In this document: in pieces, positions 14,401 through 23,200 of the stretch
How positions within the stretch are numbered: position 1 is the first letter of the stretch
Layout: each line of letters begins with the position of its first letter
NCBI GenBank assembly: GCA_033763655.1
Contig: JANRKD010000020.1
Coordinates: 1 to 32,125, forward strand
Length of the DNA: 32,125 nt
Direction of reading: 5' to 3'
Origin: QFOX01 sp033763655
GTDB taxonomy: Bacteria; Pseudomonadota; Alphaproteobacteria; Rickettsiales; UBA3002
Program-made: the position numbers and the translations under genes
Notes under the pieces: model-generated
The model's input: the letters and a program-made list of their open reading frames with translations, nothing else
Databases searched by the model: none
What the model was told of the DNA's origin: nothing

Positions 14401-15681
14401 TTGACTGCCACCCTTGTCATCCACCCCGTCGTCACGTCGCGCGAGCGGCCTGAGCGTTCGTTGCAGGCGTCGCTTGAGGAAGCCGTCGGCCTTGCCCACG
14501 CTATTGCGCTTGAGGTGAAGCATGCGGCGCTGGTGCGTTTGCAGAAAATCACCCCAGCGACCTATATCGGCAAAGGCAAGGCGGCGGAGTTCGCCGCATT
14601 GATTGAGGAAGAGGCCATTGGCCTGGCGATTATGGATTGCGCGCTGACCCCGGTGCAGCAACGCAACCTCGAAAAAGCGTTCGGCTGCAAAGTCATCGAT
14701 CGCACGGCGCTGATTCTCGAAATTTTCGGAGCGCGGGCGCGCACGGCGGAGGGCAAGCTGCAAGTCGAGCTGGCCTCGCTCACCTACCAGAAATCGCGCC
14801 TCGTGCGCAGCTGGACGCACCTTGAGCGCCAACGCGGCGGCTTTGGCTTTCTCGGCGGGCCGGGAGAATCGCAGATTGAGCTGGATCGGCGGATGATTGG
14901 CGACCGCATTATCAAAATCAAAAAACAACTCGCCAATGTCGTGCGCACCCGCGCCCTCCACCGCACCACGCGGCGGGACGTACCCTATCCGCTGATTGCC
15001 CTTGTCGGCTATACTAACGCGGGTAAATCGACCCTCTTCAACCGCCTCACCCATGCCAATGTCACCGCGCAGGATATGCTCTTTGCCACGCTCGACCCCA
15101 CCATCCGCGAGGCGGTGCTCCCCAGCGGCCTTCGGGTGCTGCTGTCCGACACGGTGGGCTTCATCAGCAACCTGCCGACGGAACTGATTGCCGCTTTTCG
15201 CGCCACGCTCGAAGAGGTGCTCTCGGCGGATATGCTGCTGCATGTGCGTGACATCGCGCACGAAGATACCGCCGCCCAACGCGACGATGTGCGCGGCGTG
15301 CTAAAAAGTTTGTTCGGGAAGGATGCAGCGCTCGATTTTGAAGGTTCAGTTGAGATTCACAACAAAATCGACCAATGGCGCGCCGATCATAACGGCGAGC
15401 CTTACCTTGCGCCGGCGGGGGCAATCCCCCTATCCGCAATCACCGGTGAAGGCTGCGACGCCTTACTGCAACAAATTGACGAGAAACTCTCCTGCACATT
15501 ATTGGCTACGTACCGTTACCGCATCCCGCATACGCATGGCCGCGCGATTGCGTGGCTCTATGCGAACGGACAGGTCATCGCCCACGCAGAGGAAGAAAAT
15601 ACCGCCACATATGAGGTGCGCCTGAGCGCCGCTAACGCCGCGCGTTTTCATCAGCAGTTCGGATACGGGGAACGCGGCTAG
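14401..15681 (+). CDS. hflX: Ribosome-associated GTPase HflX
   Basis: 426 residues from a TTG, which follows the hfq stop by 3 bases; no ATG or GTG nearby would keep the N-terminal domain. HflX splits or rescues stalled 70S ribosomes under stress. The HflX N-domain is complete (ITPATYIGKGKAAEF at about 50-64, then QRNLEKAFGCKVIDRTALIL). The linker LERQRGGFGFLGGPGESQIE and the G domain follow: G1 GYTNAGKST (203-211), G3 DTVG (250-253), G4 NKID (321-324). It is translationally linked to hfq. Its stop overlaps the stop of the convergent gene at 15678. Confidence 0.95.
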   Translation: MTATLVIHPVVTSRERPERSLQASLEEAVGLAHAIALEVKHAALVRLQKITPATYIGKGKAAEFAALIEEEAIGLAIMDCALTPVQQRNLEKAFGCKVIDRTALILEIFGARARTAEGKLQVELASLTYQKSRLVRSWTHLERQRGGFGFLGGPGESQIELDRRMIGDRIIKIKKQLANVVRTRALHRTTRRDVPYPLIALVGYTNAGKSTLFNRLTHANVTAQDMLFATLDPTIREAVLPSGLRVLLSDTVGFISNLPTELIAAFRATLEEVLSADMLLHVRDIAHEDTAAQRDDVRGVLKSLFGKDAALDFEGSVEIHNKIDQWRADHNGEPYLAPAGAIPLSAITGEGCDALLQQIDEKLSCTLLATYRYRIPHTHGRAIAWLYANGQVIAHAEEENTATYEVRLSAANAARFHQQFGYGERG

Positions 15682-16127
15682 CGGACAGCCGAACCGGCGC
15701 GCAACGCCTGCACCCCCATATACGTGCAACCCGCCACCATGCAGGCCTCAAGCAACGCCACCCCCACCTGCGACCATTGCACTTGCGGCTTACCTGACTC
15801 ATCCGGCACAACACTGTTCTTGGCGGCACTGTAAACACCAAACATGCTCAGTGCAGCGACCGCACCCCAGATGCCCGCATTGACCTTGTTCTCAGTCGCA
15901 ACTGACTCCAGCCATCTGGATTTGGGTTTAGTTCTTTTTACTTCGGAATCCCTTTGCCTTCTGTGGGAATTAGCACGAGTAGTAGCGACTACGGTCTCTT
16001 CTCCCGGAGTTATTCCTGCACGAACTTTGGAATAAATTTCTTCGAGATGTCCATTTACTTTTTCTGACAATGCCAGAAATTCTGGATCATTAGATCCTGA
16101 ATGAGGAAATTCTGGATTATGACCCAT
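15678..16127 (-). CDS. Hypothetical protein with C-terminal membrane segments
   Basis: 149 residues from the ATG at 16127; the frame opens at a TTG two codons earlier (16133). No known family. The N-terminal half is hydrophilic (MGHNPEFPHSGSNDPEF, then a basic stretch HRRQRDSEVKRTKPKSR). The C-terminal half has two hydrophobic segments (about 88-102, IWGAVAALSMFGVYS, and about 122-142, VGVALLEACMVAGCTYMGVQ). The DNA for the N-terminal half is AT-richer than the surroundings. It follows the gene at 16136-16444 after 8 bases, so the two probably form one transcript from the Pho-box-like promoter. Confidence 0.6.
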   Translation of the reverse strand: MGHNPEFPHSGSNDPEFLALSEKVNGHLEEIYSKVRAGITPGEETVVATTRANSHRRQRDSEVKRTKPKSRWLESVATENKVNAGIWGAVAALSMFGVYSAAKNSVVPDESGKPQVQWSQVGVALLEACMVAGCTYMGVQALRAGSAVR

Positions 16128-16135
16128 CGTCAACC

Positions 16136-16444
16136 CTACCGTCCGCCGGCGAGCAGGCCACCTGCGATCATGCCGCCACCCACCACCAGATTGCCAAGAC
16201 GGGCCAGCGCGCTGCGCTCATTACCATCCGCATCGCGGCTTTGCAGCGCACCGGCGGCGATATACGTTCCCACGCCGACCGCGCCAACGCGGGCGAAACC
16301 TTTCATGCGGGCGCCTTCACCTGCTCCCGTGAAAGCATTTTTCATTTCCCCAAGGCTTTTTTTGGCCGCACCTGCCATGCCATGCGCCTGCACGCGGCCA
16401 GCAACTTTAGTTGCCCAAAACCCAGGTTCTTTTGCTTCATCCAT
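16136..16444 (-). CDS. Small Gly/Ala-rich membrane protein behind a Pho-box-like promoter
   Basis: 102 residues, not recognised. The N-terminal half is polar (MDEAKEPGFWATKVAGR..., then SLGEMKNAFTGAGEGARM). Two glycine-rich hydrophobic segments follow: RVGAVGVGTYIAAGAL (about 52-67) and LGNLVVGGGMIAGGLLAGG (about 83-101), spaced like glycine-zipper helices. The start is firm: AAGGAG lies 6 bases before the ATG. Together with the next gene it makes a two-gene unit for small membrane proteins; a pore-forming or membrane-remodelling role is possible but unproven. Confidence 0.65.
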   Translation of the reverse strand: MDEAKEPGFWATKVAGRVQAHGMAGAAKKSLGEMKNAFTGAGEGARMKGFARVGAVGVGTYIAAGALQSRDADGNERSALARLGNLVVGGGMIAGGLLAGGR

Positions 16445-16477
16445 TGTCCGCTCCTTTAAGCGCTATTTCATAGTTTG

Positions 16478-16523
16478 AATATAGCACGGGGCGACGGCAA
16501 GTTATGTGACAGTTTCATGAAGT
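16478..16523 (-). promoter_or_regulatory. Pho-box-like promoter of the 16444-15678 gene pair
   Basis: Minus strand: ACTTCAT (16523-16517), GAAA, CTGTCAC (16512-16506), ATAA, weak CTTGCCG (16501-16495), 11 bases, -10 TATATT (16483-16478) preceded by TGC. Repeat pitch is 11 bases throughout. Confidence 0.6.
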
Positions 16524-16527
16524 TCCA

Positions 16528-16546
16528 AGGGAGGGGCGCCCCCCCT
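16528..16546 (-). terminator. GC-rich hairpin after the lysozyme gene
   Basis: AGGGGGGGC and GCCCCTCCCT on the minus strand form about 8 bp around a tight CGC loop, 13 bases after the lysozyme stop and just upstream of the next promoter. There is no T tract, so the role is uncertain. Confidence 0.3.
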
Positions 16547-16558
16547 ATCCGACCCGCT

Positions 16559-16996
16559 TTATGCCTGATACAGCGCCAGTTCGGCGGCGCGGCGGCGCGC
16601 CAGCCCCGGCAATTTGCGCCCGCCCGCCCAGACCCAGCGCATCCACTCCCCGGCGATGGCCGCCTCCTCGCCCCGATTGATAACCCGCCGCAAGGTCGAA
16701 CGCTCAAGCACCCCGCTGCCGAGGTTAAAGGTGAAACTCACCAGCGCATCGAACTGGCTCTGCGTGAGCGCCACAGCGATAGAGCGGCGCACCGCACGTT
16801 CAGCCACCACTACATCCGCAGCGAGCAGGCGCGCGGCCTTCTCCTCGCTGAGAGGCTGCACGAATCCCCTCTCCTCGCCGCGCACGAGCAGGTGGCCGTA
16901 GCCGATGGTCGGCAACCCGGCGGCATCGCGATAGACGGTGGGCGAAAACCCCTCGAAACGCTGAATGAAGGCAAGCCCTGCCGCTGAGAGCTGCAT
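16559..16996 (-). CDS. Phage-type lysozyme (GH24 endolysin)
   Basis: 145 residues, the usual size of T4/P22-type lysozymes. It cleaves peptidoglycan glycan strands. The GH24 triad is visible in FEGFSPTVYRDAAGLPTIGYGH: Glu15, then Asp24 and Thr30. The later family motifs are LTQSQFDALVSFTFNLGSGV and the WVWAGGRKLPGLARRRAAE end. No signal peptide or SAR-type N-terminal helix is present, so export depends on a holin. The gene starts directly after the stop of the holin gene (TGAATG), which makes a holin-endolysin pair. Last gene of the lysis/tail module. Confidence 0.92.
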   Translation of the reverse strand: MQLSAAGLAFIQRFEGFSPTVYRDAAGLPTIGYGHLLVRGEERGFVQPLSEEKAARLLAADVVVAERAVRRSIAVALTQSQFDALVSFTFNLGSGVLERSTLRRVINRGEEAAIAGEWMRWVWAGGRKLPGLARRRAAELALYQA

Positions 16997-17482
16997 TCAG
17001 CGCTTACCTTTCATCATCGCGCGGCTGCCGAACCAGAACGCCATCATGGCCGAGAACAGCGCCACATCTTCTTCCGTCCACAGGCTGACCAGCGCCTGCG
17101 CCACCGTCAGGTTGTTCTGCCATGGCAGGCCGGGGCTGAGGAGGATGGCGAACTGGGCGCATTTCACCAGCACATAGAGCGCAAAAAATGCGTAAGTAAT
17201 CAATGGGCGCACCGAACCCGACAGCGCATCCACCCAATGGATGCCGGTCAGGCTATCCTTCACCCGCGCATTGAGGACGATTTCCTCCTGCCCCTGCAAC
17301 TGCTGGCGGCGCACCTGCTGGTTTTCGTCGGCAATCGCCGTCAGCTTTTCGCGGTCATAGTCCATCTGCAATTTCAGCAAAGTGATTTCATGCGCACGAT
17401 CTTTTCCATCGCGAAACAGCTTCATCACATCCGGCACCGCGCTTGTCACAAACCCGAGCAACGCACTTAACAACGCAATCAT
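16997..17482 (-). CDS. 3-TM holin of the GTA-release type
   Basis: 161 residues. Three hydrophobic segments: residues 2-20 (ALLSALLGFVTSAVPDVM), about 91-116 (VRPLITYAFFALYVLVKCAQ...) and about 139-155 (VALFSAMMAFWFGSR). A long amphipathic helix lies between the first two (HEITLLKLQMDYDREKL). The VRPLITY...FWFG pattern is that of the GTA_holin_3TM family (PF11351), whose members release Rhodobacter gene transfer agents. It lies immediately before the lysozyme gene and after a small coiled-coil membrane protein. Confidence 0.8.
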   Translation of the reverse strand: MIALLSALLGFVTSAVPDVMKLFRDGKDRAHEITLLKLQMDYDREKLTAIADENQQVRRQQLQGQEEIVLNARVKDSLTGIHWVDALSGSVRPLITYAFFALYVLVKCAQFAILLSPGLPWQNNLTVAQALVSLWTEEDVALFSAMMAFWFGSRAMMKGKR

Positions 17483-17492
17483 CCTGACCTCT

Positions 17493-17762
17493 CTATTTCG
17501 AATGAATCATGGCATTGGCCATGTTGCCGATCTCGATGAGAATCGCCCCGACTCCCGCCGCCAGCGCCATCGAGGCCGCATAGGCGCCCTTGCCGCGATT
17601 CATGATTGCGGTCAGTTCGTCGAGCTTCTTTTCCATACCGTCGAACCGCTTTTGCGTTGCCGCATTATGGGCGCGCTGCTGTTCGCGCAGGCCGATGATC
17701 TGCTCTTCGAGCACCGCGATTTTGAGGGCGTTCTTCTGTTCCGGCTCCAGCAGGCTCATCAT
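17493..17762 (-). CDS. Small coiled-coil protein with C-terminal membrane helix (lysis accessory)
   Basis: 89 residues: a helical, heptad-like region (about 5-55, LKIAVLEEQIIGLREQQRAH ... MEKKLDELTAIMN) and one membrane helix near the C-terminus (about 62-82, ASMALAAGVGAILIEIGNMA). This resembles XhlA-type proteins next to holins or spanin-like accessories. Its start overlaps the stop of the preceding gene by 4 bases (ATGA), and the holin follows after 10 bases. A lysis role follows from context and layout, not from a clear family match. Confidence 0.6.
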   Translation of the reverse strand: MMSLLEPEQKNALKIAVLEEQIIGLREQQRAHNAATQKRFDGMEKKLDELTAIMNRGKGAYAASMALAAGVGAILIEIGNMANAMIHSK

Positions 17763-17953
17763 GCGATGCTCCCGCCCACCATGGTATAAACCGGCAGCCC
17801 ATCCTCTCGAACCGATGCGCCCATATCATCCGCAAACGGCACCATGTGGTACAGCGCCGCAAGGCACTCCGCGCGCGTCGCCCCGATGACCGTCACCCCG
17901 CCGCTGAACGTTCCCTGCGGTATGGCGTCACCGCGTACTGAAATAATGTTCAT
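17759..17953 (-). CDS. Small hypothetical protein of the tail/lysis module
   Basis: 64 residues from the ATG at 17953, which has AGGAG 8 bases upstream; the frame is open further but overlaps the fibre gene. The sequence (MNIISVRGDAIPQGTFSGG, then RAECLAALYHMVPFADDMG) has no membrane helix and matches no family I know. Position between the fibre gene and the lysis cassette suggests a fibre-associated or regulatory role. Confidence 0.5.
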   Translation of the reverse strand: MNIISVRGDAIPQGTFSGGVTVIGATRAECLAALYHMVPFADDMGASVREDGLPVYTMVGGSIA

Positions 17954-17963
17954 AAACCTTCTC

Positions 17964-19109
17964 CTACCTGACGCGCCGTGCGCCGATGAATCCATACCCG
18001 CTCATGGTCGAAACTCCGAACACCGCCACCGACACAAGGTAAATCGTTGTTGTTGCCGCCAGCGATATGCGCGTCTGCCCGGCCTGCAATCCATGCAGTG
18101 CCCCCACCGTGAAGGTGACGTTGAATGTCGAATACCCACCACCCGCAGGCGCCGTAGGGAAGCTGGACGACGTCAGGCTGATCGCCGCCGCAATGGCGGT
18201 AAGGCTCGTCGATGGCGCGGATTTAAAAAAGACACTTCCCCACACATCCCAGTCCCCGGCGGTGAGGGTAATGGAAGTGATGTTCTTCACCGCACTGTTG
18301 GTAAGCAGCACCGCCGCGCCATCGAGCACCGTCGCGCTGATATACTCGCCTACGCAGCCCGCCGCGGCATTATCGTTGGTCGTCGTACCGACGATATTGG
18401 GCTGGTTGATGGTTTTGTTGCTGAGCGTCTGCACTGCCGTTATGCCCACTACCTGCTGCGCGATGTTGGCCGCATCGTAAATCGCCGCCGTCATATCGCC
18501 ACTGCCTCCGCCACCGCCACCTGCGGGCGTTGCCCAGGTACCGTCGCCGCGCCAGTAGGTGGTGGCGCTCGCGCCCACGCCCGAAGCTAAATTGCCAACG
18601 GGCAGATTTCCCGTCACGTCGCTGCCAAGGCGCACCGTCAGGCTATTCGTGAGGCCATTGATGGTTTTATTGCTCAGTGTCTGGGTAGCCGTCGTGCCCA
18701 CCACCTGCTGCGCGATATTCGCCGGGTCGTAAATGGCAGCAACCATATCGCCGCTGCCACTGCCGCCGCCTGCAGGCGCAATCGCACCCCATGCGCTACC
18801 GTTGAAACGGTAGTCCAGCCCCTCGTCCTGCACCCACATCCGCAGGCCACTTTGTGGCATAATAAAGCGCCAGCCCTGATCAAAATACGTCAGTTGGGTT
18901 TCTTTCCCTGCCCAGATGCCGGTGGCAGGCGCCGCCACGATATAGAGAACGCCAGTGGCGGGCGTGACAGGCGGCGCCGTCAGATCCTTATCGGCGACCG
19001 TTTTGCCGATCACGGCATCAAGCGCGCCGAATGCCTGATTGATGGTAATTTCCTTCTGGGCCTGCGACTGCTCAAGCAGCGTCATGCCAAGGTTGGTGGT
19101 GGTGGCCAT
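17964..19109 (-). CDS. DUF2793-type tail fibre/appendage protein
   Basis: 381 residues from the ATG at 19109, preceded by TGAGGAA. The N-terminal 110 residues match DUF2793 of phage and GTA-like appendage proteins (MTLLEQSQAQKEITINQAFG, VLYIVAAPATGIWAGKETQL, WRFIMPQSGLRMWVQDE). Then comes a Gly/Ser linker region with two copies of a repeat (GDM-AAIYD-ANIAQQVVG-T--TQTLSNKTIN) separated by a collagen-free spacer with WRGDGTWATP. The last 130 residues look like a beta-rich fibre tip. The protein probably attaches to the tail and contacts the host surface. The frame extends 39 codons upstream without a ribosome binding site. Confidence 0.75.
   Translation of the reverse strand: MATTTNLGMTLLEQSQAQKEITINQAFGALDAVIGKTVADKDLTAPPVTPATGVLYIVAAPATGIWAGKETQLTYFDQGWRFIMPQSGLRMWVQDEGLDYRFNGSAWGAIAPAGGGSGSGDMVAAIYDPANIAQQVVGTTATQTLSNKTINGLTNSLTVRLGSDVTGNLPVGNLASGVGASATTYWRGDGTWATPAGGGGGGSGDMTAAIYDAANIAQQVVGITAVQTLSNKTINQPNIVGTTTNDNAAAGCVGEYISATVLDGAAVLLTNSAVKNITSITLTAGDWDVWGSVFFKSAPSTSLTAIAAAISLTSSSFPTAPAGGGYSTFNVTFTVGALHGLQAGQTRISLAATTTIYLVSVAVFGVSTMSGYGFIGARRVR
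18405..18761 (-). repeat. Two-copy internal repeat in the fibre gene
   Basis: About 105 bases at 18405-18509 and 18656-18761 are related copies. They code for GDMTAAIYDAANIAQQVVG and GDMVAAIYDPANIAQQVVG followed by TLSNKTIN. Most base differences are synonymous, which indicates a duplicated and selected module. Confidence 0.7.
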
Positions 19110-19203
19110 GGATTCCTCAAAAATAGTGGTGATGGGATAAAAAGGATGGTAATTCGGATGGCATAGTGCGTACGCAGGACGCGCCACACCATACGGGGGA
19201 AAC

Positions 19204-19776
19204 ATGCCGACGTTGGAGCAGATCAAGCAGGAAATCCGTGGCCTGCCGCACCGCTATATTTTTTACACGCACAAGGAAATCCGCTACCTGCCGAAGATTC
19301 TCACCGAGAAAGAGCACATCCTCGCCTTAACCTCGGGCTTCATGAACAACCGCACCTGGCTGGCCGTCTGCACCAACCGCCGCGTGCTTTTCCTCGATCG
19401 CGGCATGTTCTTTGGCCTCAGGCAACTGCAAATGAACCTCGACCGCATTCAGGCGATCGACTCCAGCTTCGGCCTCGCCTTTGGCACCATCCGCGTGTGG
19501 GATGGGGCGGCGTCGATGAATATTGGGCTGGTGCTGAAATCTTCGGTGGCACCGTTCGTACGCACCGTGCAGGATGCGATGGATAAATACAAACGCCTGA
19601 TGGTACACGAGTTGGCGGCAACCGCTACCAACGCCCACCAGACCGCCGCAACGGCAGGCAGCCTGCCGCAGCATCAGCTGCTCAACGAACTGGAGCGTTT
19701 GGCAAAACTAAAGTCGGAAGGGCACCTGACAGAGGCGGAATATAGCGCCGCCAAGGCCAAACTCATCGCAGGCTAA
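19204..19776 (+). CDS. Bacterial PH-domain protein with C-terminal SHOCT
   Basis: 190 residues. Residues about 30-130 look like a bacterial pleckstrin-homology (YdbT/bPH-type) fold: EKEHILALTSGFMNNRTWLA, TNRRVLFLDRGMFFG, then MNLDRIQAIDSSFGLAFGTI. The end (LLNELERLAKLKSEGHLTEA ... AAKAKLIAG) is a SHOCT motif. No membrane segment. It is on the plus strand inside a minus-strand tail module, with GGGGGAAAC before the ATG, and converges on the next gene (4-base overlap). It looks like a cargo gene of the phage-like cluster. Confidence 0.7.
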   Translation: MPTLEQIKQEIRGLPHRYIFYTHKEIRYLPKILTEKEHILALTSGFMNNRTWLAVCTNRRVLFLDRGMFFGLRQLQMNLDRIQAIDSSFGLAFGTIRVWDGAASMNIGLVLKSSVAPFVRTVQDAMDKYKRLMVHELAATATNAHQTAATAGSLPQHQLLNELERLAKLKSEGHLTEAEYSAAKAKLIAG

Positions 19777-20177
19777 TCGGCTGCGACTGCCGATAATTTG
19801 GCGAGGAGCGCGCTGTCAATCTGCGAAAAAATATCCGGAAACAGGTTCCCCACGCGCTGGATAAAATCTGTAAAGGGAATCTCCCCAGCAATCACCAGCG
19901 ATTCCAGCATCCCAAGCATCGTCTCGGATTCCGCATCGACTCCATGCTGACGAATAACTCCGCAAAGCTGGTTCACCGCGAGCTTGGAAATCAAATCCGC
20001 CATGATGCCGCCGCCGAACTCGCAGGCGGCATGCTGCGTCACACCGACAATGCGAAGGCCCGGCACTTCCGCCGGCGGGGCGGGGCGGAAGAAGTCGTCC
20101 GCCGTAAAGCCGGACAGGGCCGTCGCCGTATCGCTGATTAATTCGGGAATAAGGGTGGGGGAATGTGTCTGTCTCAT
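19773..20177 (-). CDS. Hypothetical protein after the megatron gene
   Basis: 134 residues from the ATG at 20177; the open frame reaches further but would overlap the large upstream gene. No family recognised. It begins MRQTHSPTLIPELISDTATA, has a Cys/Gly patch (HAACEFGGGIMADLISK), and a helical end (MLESLVIAGEIPFTDFIQRV). No membrane segment or signal peptide. The ribosome binding site is weak (AAGGAT, far upstream). It lies 34 bases after the megatron-like gene and probably belongs to the same transcript. Confidence 0.55.
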   Translation of the reverse strand: MRQTHSPTLIPELISDTATALSGFTADDFFRPAPPAEVPGLRIVGVTQHAACEFGGGIMADLISKLAVNQLCGVIRQHGVDAESETMLGMLESLVIAGEIPFTDFIQRVGNLFPDIFSQIDSALLAKLSAVAAD

Positions 20178-20211
20178 CTGTTCATCATAGCGCGCAATCC
20201 TTAACAAAGTC

Positions 20212-23200
20212 TTACTGCACCGGAAGCGTCGCAACGAGCGGTTTCCCCGGCCCAACCCATCCCGAAAGCTGCGTAATCCGCAGCGAGAGGCTCGTCGGCA
20301 CAGTTGCAAAATCCGCCATTTGCTGCGCAGCGGTATAAACAAGGCTCGTCGCCCCTGCCTGCCAACTGCGGACAACCGCATCGCCCAGCATCACCTGCAC
20401 CGCATACAGCTCGCTCTGTTCGGCCAGCGGCACATCGACATAATCGCGCAGGCCGCCATCCATGCGGGTGCGGCGCACCCATGAAAGCCGAATGTCGCCA
20501 CTCGCTGTGTCGCGCACCGCCAGCGGCAGCACGGGGCTTAACGGTTTCAGGCTTTCCCCGCGAATGGAGAAATCATACGCGGTGCCGTTGCTCAACGCAT
20601 CGCCGAACGTCACCGCTCGCACCGTCCATTGCTGGCCCTGATTACTGAGCGGTATCGTCAGCGGCACCACGGCCTCGTCGAGCAACACAAACCGCTCACC
20701 GGCGGCATGGGTTGCCATTTCCGCCTCGGTGCCAAGGCGCCCGCGCAGCAGGCCACTCAGGCGATAGATTCCGGCGGCAAGCGGGGTCGCATTCCTGAAT
20801 TGGATTAGCTCATCGCCAAGTAGCGCCACGTTTGCGCCGCCCAGCACACTCAGCTCACTGGCGTTGACCAGCGTGGCGTTGCTCAGCAGCGCGACATCAA
20901 CACTATGCACCTCATCGAACTGCTGCGATGCCCCGACGGGCAACGCATCGAGCGCCGCGCCAATGGTTGCGGGCTGGTCGATGGTCAGCAGAATCTCGTC
21001 ATCGCCGCTGGGCATCACCCGCACAAGAGTTGCACCTTTCCAGCCATCAGCAATACCGGTGACGGCAAAACGCAGGCGCAATGCGTCGGTGGCATCGCCG
21101 GGCAAAGCAGGCATATCGAGCACTTCAAGCCGCGTTTTGGGGTTAGGCAGCACCAGCGCACCATTGCTGCCGACGGTGGGCGCAATATATCCATCCCATG
21201 CCTGCGCGGCATCCATCGCGCCGCTGATTTTTACCATCCCCGGACGGCCAATCTGCACCTGATGAATGCGGATACGGTGCTGCAACGGCCCATCGGTCAG
21301 CTGGATTACATCCCCCGGCTCAAGCGCTGCATAGGCGATGGGCAGTTGCAGCTCGACGCGGCTGCGCTCCGCCCAGCGATCCGCCAGTGTGGTTTCGGCA
21401 ATCGCCCGCGCATGTGTCCCCGAGAGCACGAGGCTCAGCTTCAGGCTCAGCGTGTCCGTCGCATCCTGCGTGCTGCGCTGGGCGGCCTCCACGTGGGTTT
21501 CATACTGCTGCAACCGGTTGAGGAAATGCACCTCCTGCCGTTGCGGCAGCACCAGATCCTCCTGCCGCGTCAGCACATACGGCACGAGCTGGTCACCGGC
21601 CTTCTGTTCGATACAGTCGCTGGCGGAAATCTCCGCATCCACCGTCGCATCGCGCAGGATGGCCACCAGCGCATTGGCGCTTTCCTTGATGGTGAAGAAA
21701 TACGCCTGCATCAATTGCTGCAAGGCGGCGCGGGCGGTCACCCGGTCGCTGATGACAAACCCATCGAGCTGCATCTGCAGGTGACTCGTATCAATCTGCG
21801 CGTGCGTCAGCCCGGCGCGCGTCGCAATCTGCTCGACAGCGGCCGCCACATGGCTGGCGCCAAGCTTACCCTGCACCCAGTGGCCGGTGACCCAGTTACC
21901 CCCATCCGCCCAGACGCCGGTCAGGTCGGGCCAATGCGGATACGGACGCGCGTCCCACGTCCACAGGAAGCGGCGCGGCACCATGCTGCTGCCCGCCCAT
22001 TCCGCCTCCGTTGCCGCGATGGCCACGCGCTGCGCCATAAAATCCACCCGTCCGCGTGAGAAACGCGGAAAGGCGCTGGCGCTGGCGCTGTTATCAATAA
22101 AAACATTCGGCTCATTACTGGTGCCATCGACGCTGGCAAACCCATATTCCGTAAACCAGACGGGTTTGCTTTGCGGCACCCATGCGGTTGGTGCGCCGTC
22201 GGGGTTCACATGCGGGTTATTCCACCACCAATCAATATTCTTCCATGCATACGGCGCATCGAGGCTGGCTTTGGTCGTGCGCGCCGCATCCGTGTAATAA
22301 AAATCATACCCCTCTCCCGTACGCCAACCGGCGCGCAGCGCGGCGATGTCGTACCCCGTCTGCACCGCATCCGTCAGCGGAAAATAGGCATCAATCCCGA
22401 CCACGTCGATATGCGGCGAGGCCCAGAGCGGATCGAGATGATACCAGCCGCCATCCGTATGGTGGTATTCTGACCAGTCTGCGGCGTAGGTGACCTGCAC
22501 CGCGCTGCCAAGGATTGTTTTCACAGTCGCAGCCAGTGTCACCAATTGGCTGACAGCAGGAAAGACTCCTGCGCTACTGGTGATTTTGGTCAGGTCGCGC
22601 ATTTCGGTGCCGATGGCGAACGCGTCCACCTTACCTGCCACCAGATTGGCATAATGGGTGATATACGCGTGGTAGCCGCGCGGCTTCGTGAAAAAATTAG
22701 CCACCTGCGCGCTGTCGCCGCTCAGGAAACCGCGCCAGGGTTTTCCCGCCACATCCATCAGCAATTGCGGGTAGAAGAATATCTTCAATCCGCGCGCACG
22801 CAATTCCGCCAGCAGGCGCAGGAGGCTGCCATCATCCGGCGTGCCGCCATAGCGCGATTTCCCCCCATCGTTGCCGATCAGGCGCGCCGTACCCCGCGTG
22901 AATCCTGCCACCTGCCAGTCATCGGGCGTGGTCTGCCCGTTCGCCTGATATTCAACGCAGGGCCATATCTCGCAACTTGCAATATCGGTGCTGGTGCCAA
23001 ACCAGTTCGCCACCACGCCGACCCATTCCAGATTCGGGAACGTCTCCTGCAACTGGTCGAGGGCGACCAGCACATTCGCCTTCCCCTCCGCCGTATGCAG
23101 GTTAAGCGGCACCTGATGGCCGCTTTGCAGAATACCTCCGGCGGCGCTGCTGCTGCCATTGACCTTATATTCCACCTGCGTGTCATACACAAACTCGCCC

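Noticed and set aside
14161..15279. Minus-strand open frame opposite hfq and hflX
   Set aside because: Antisense shadow of two strongly recognised genes.
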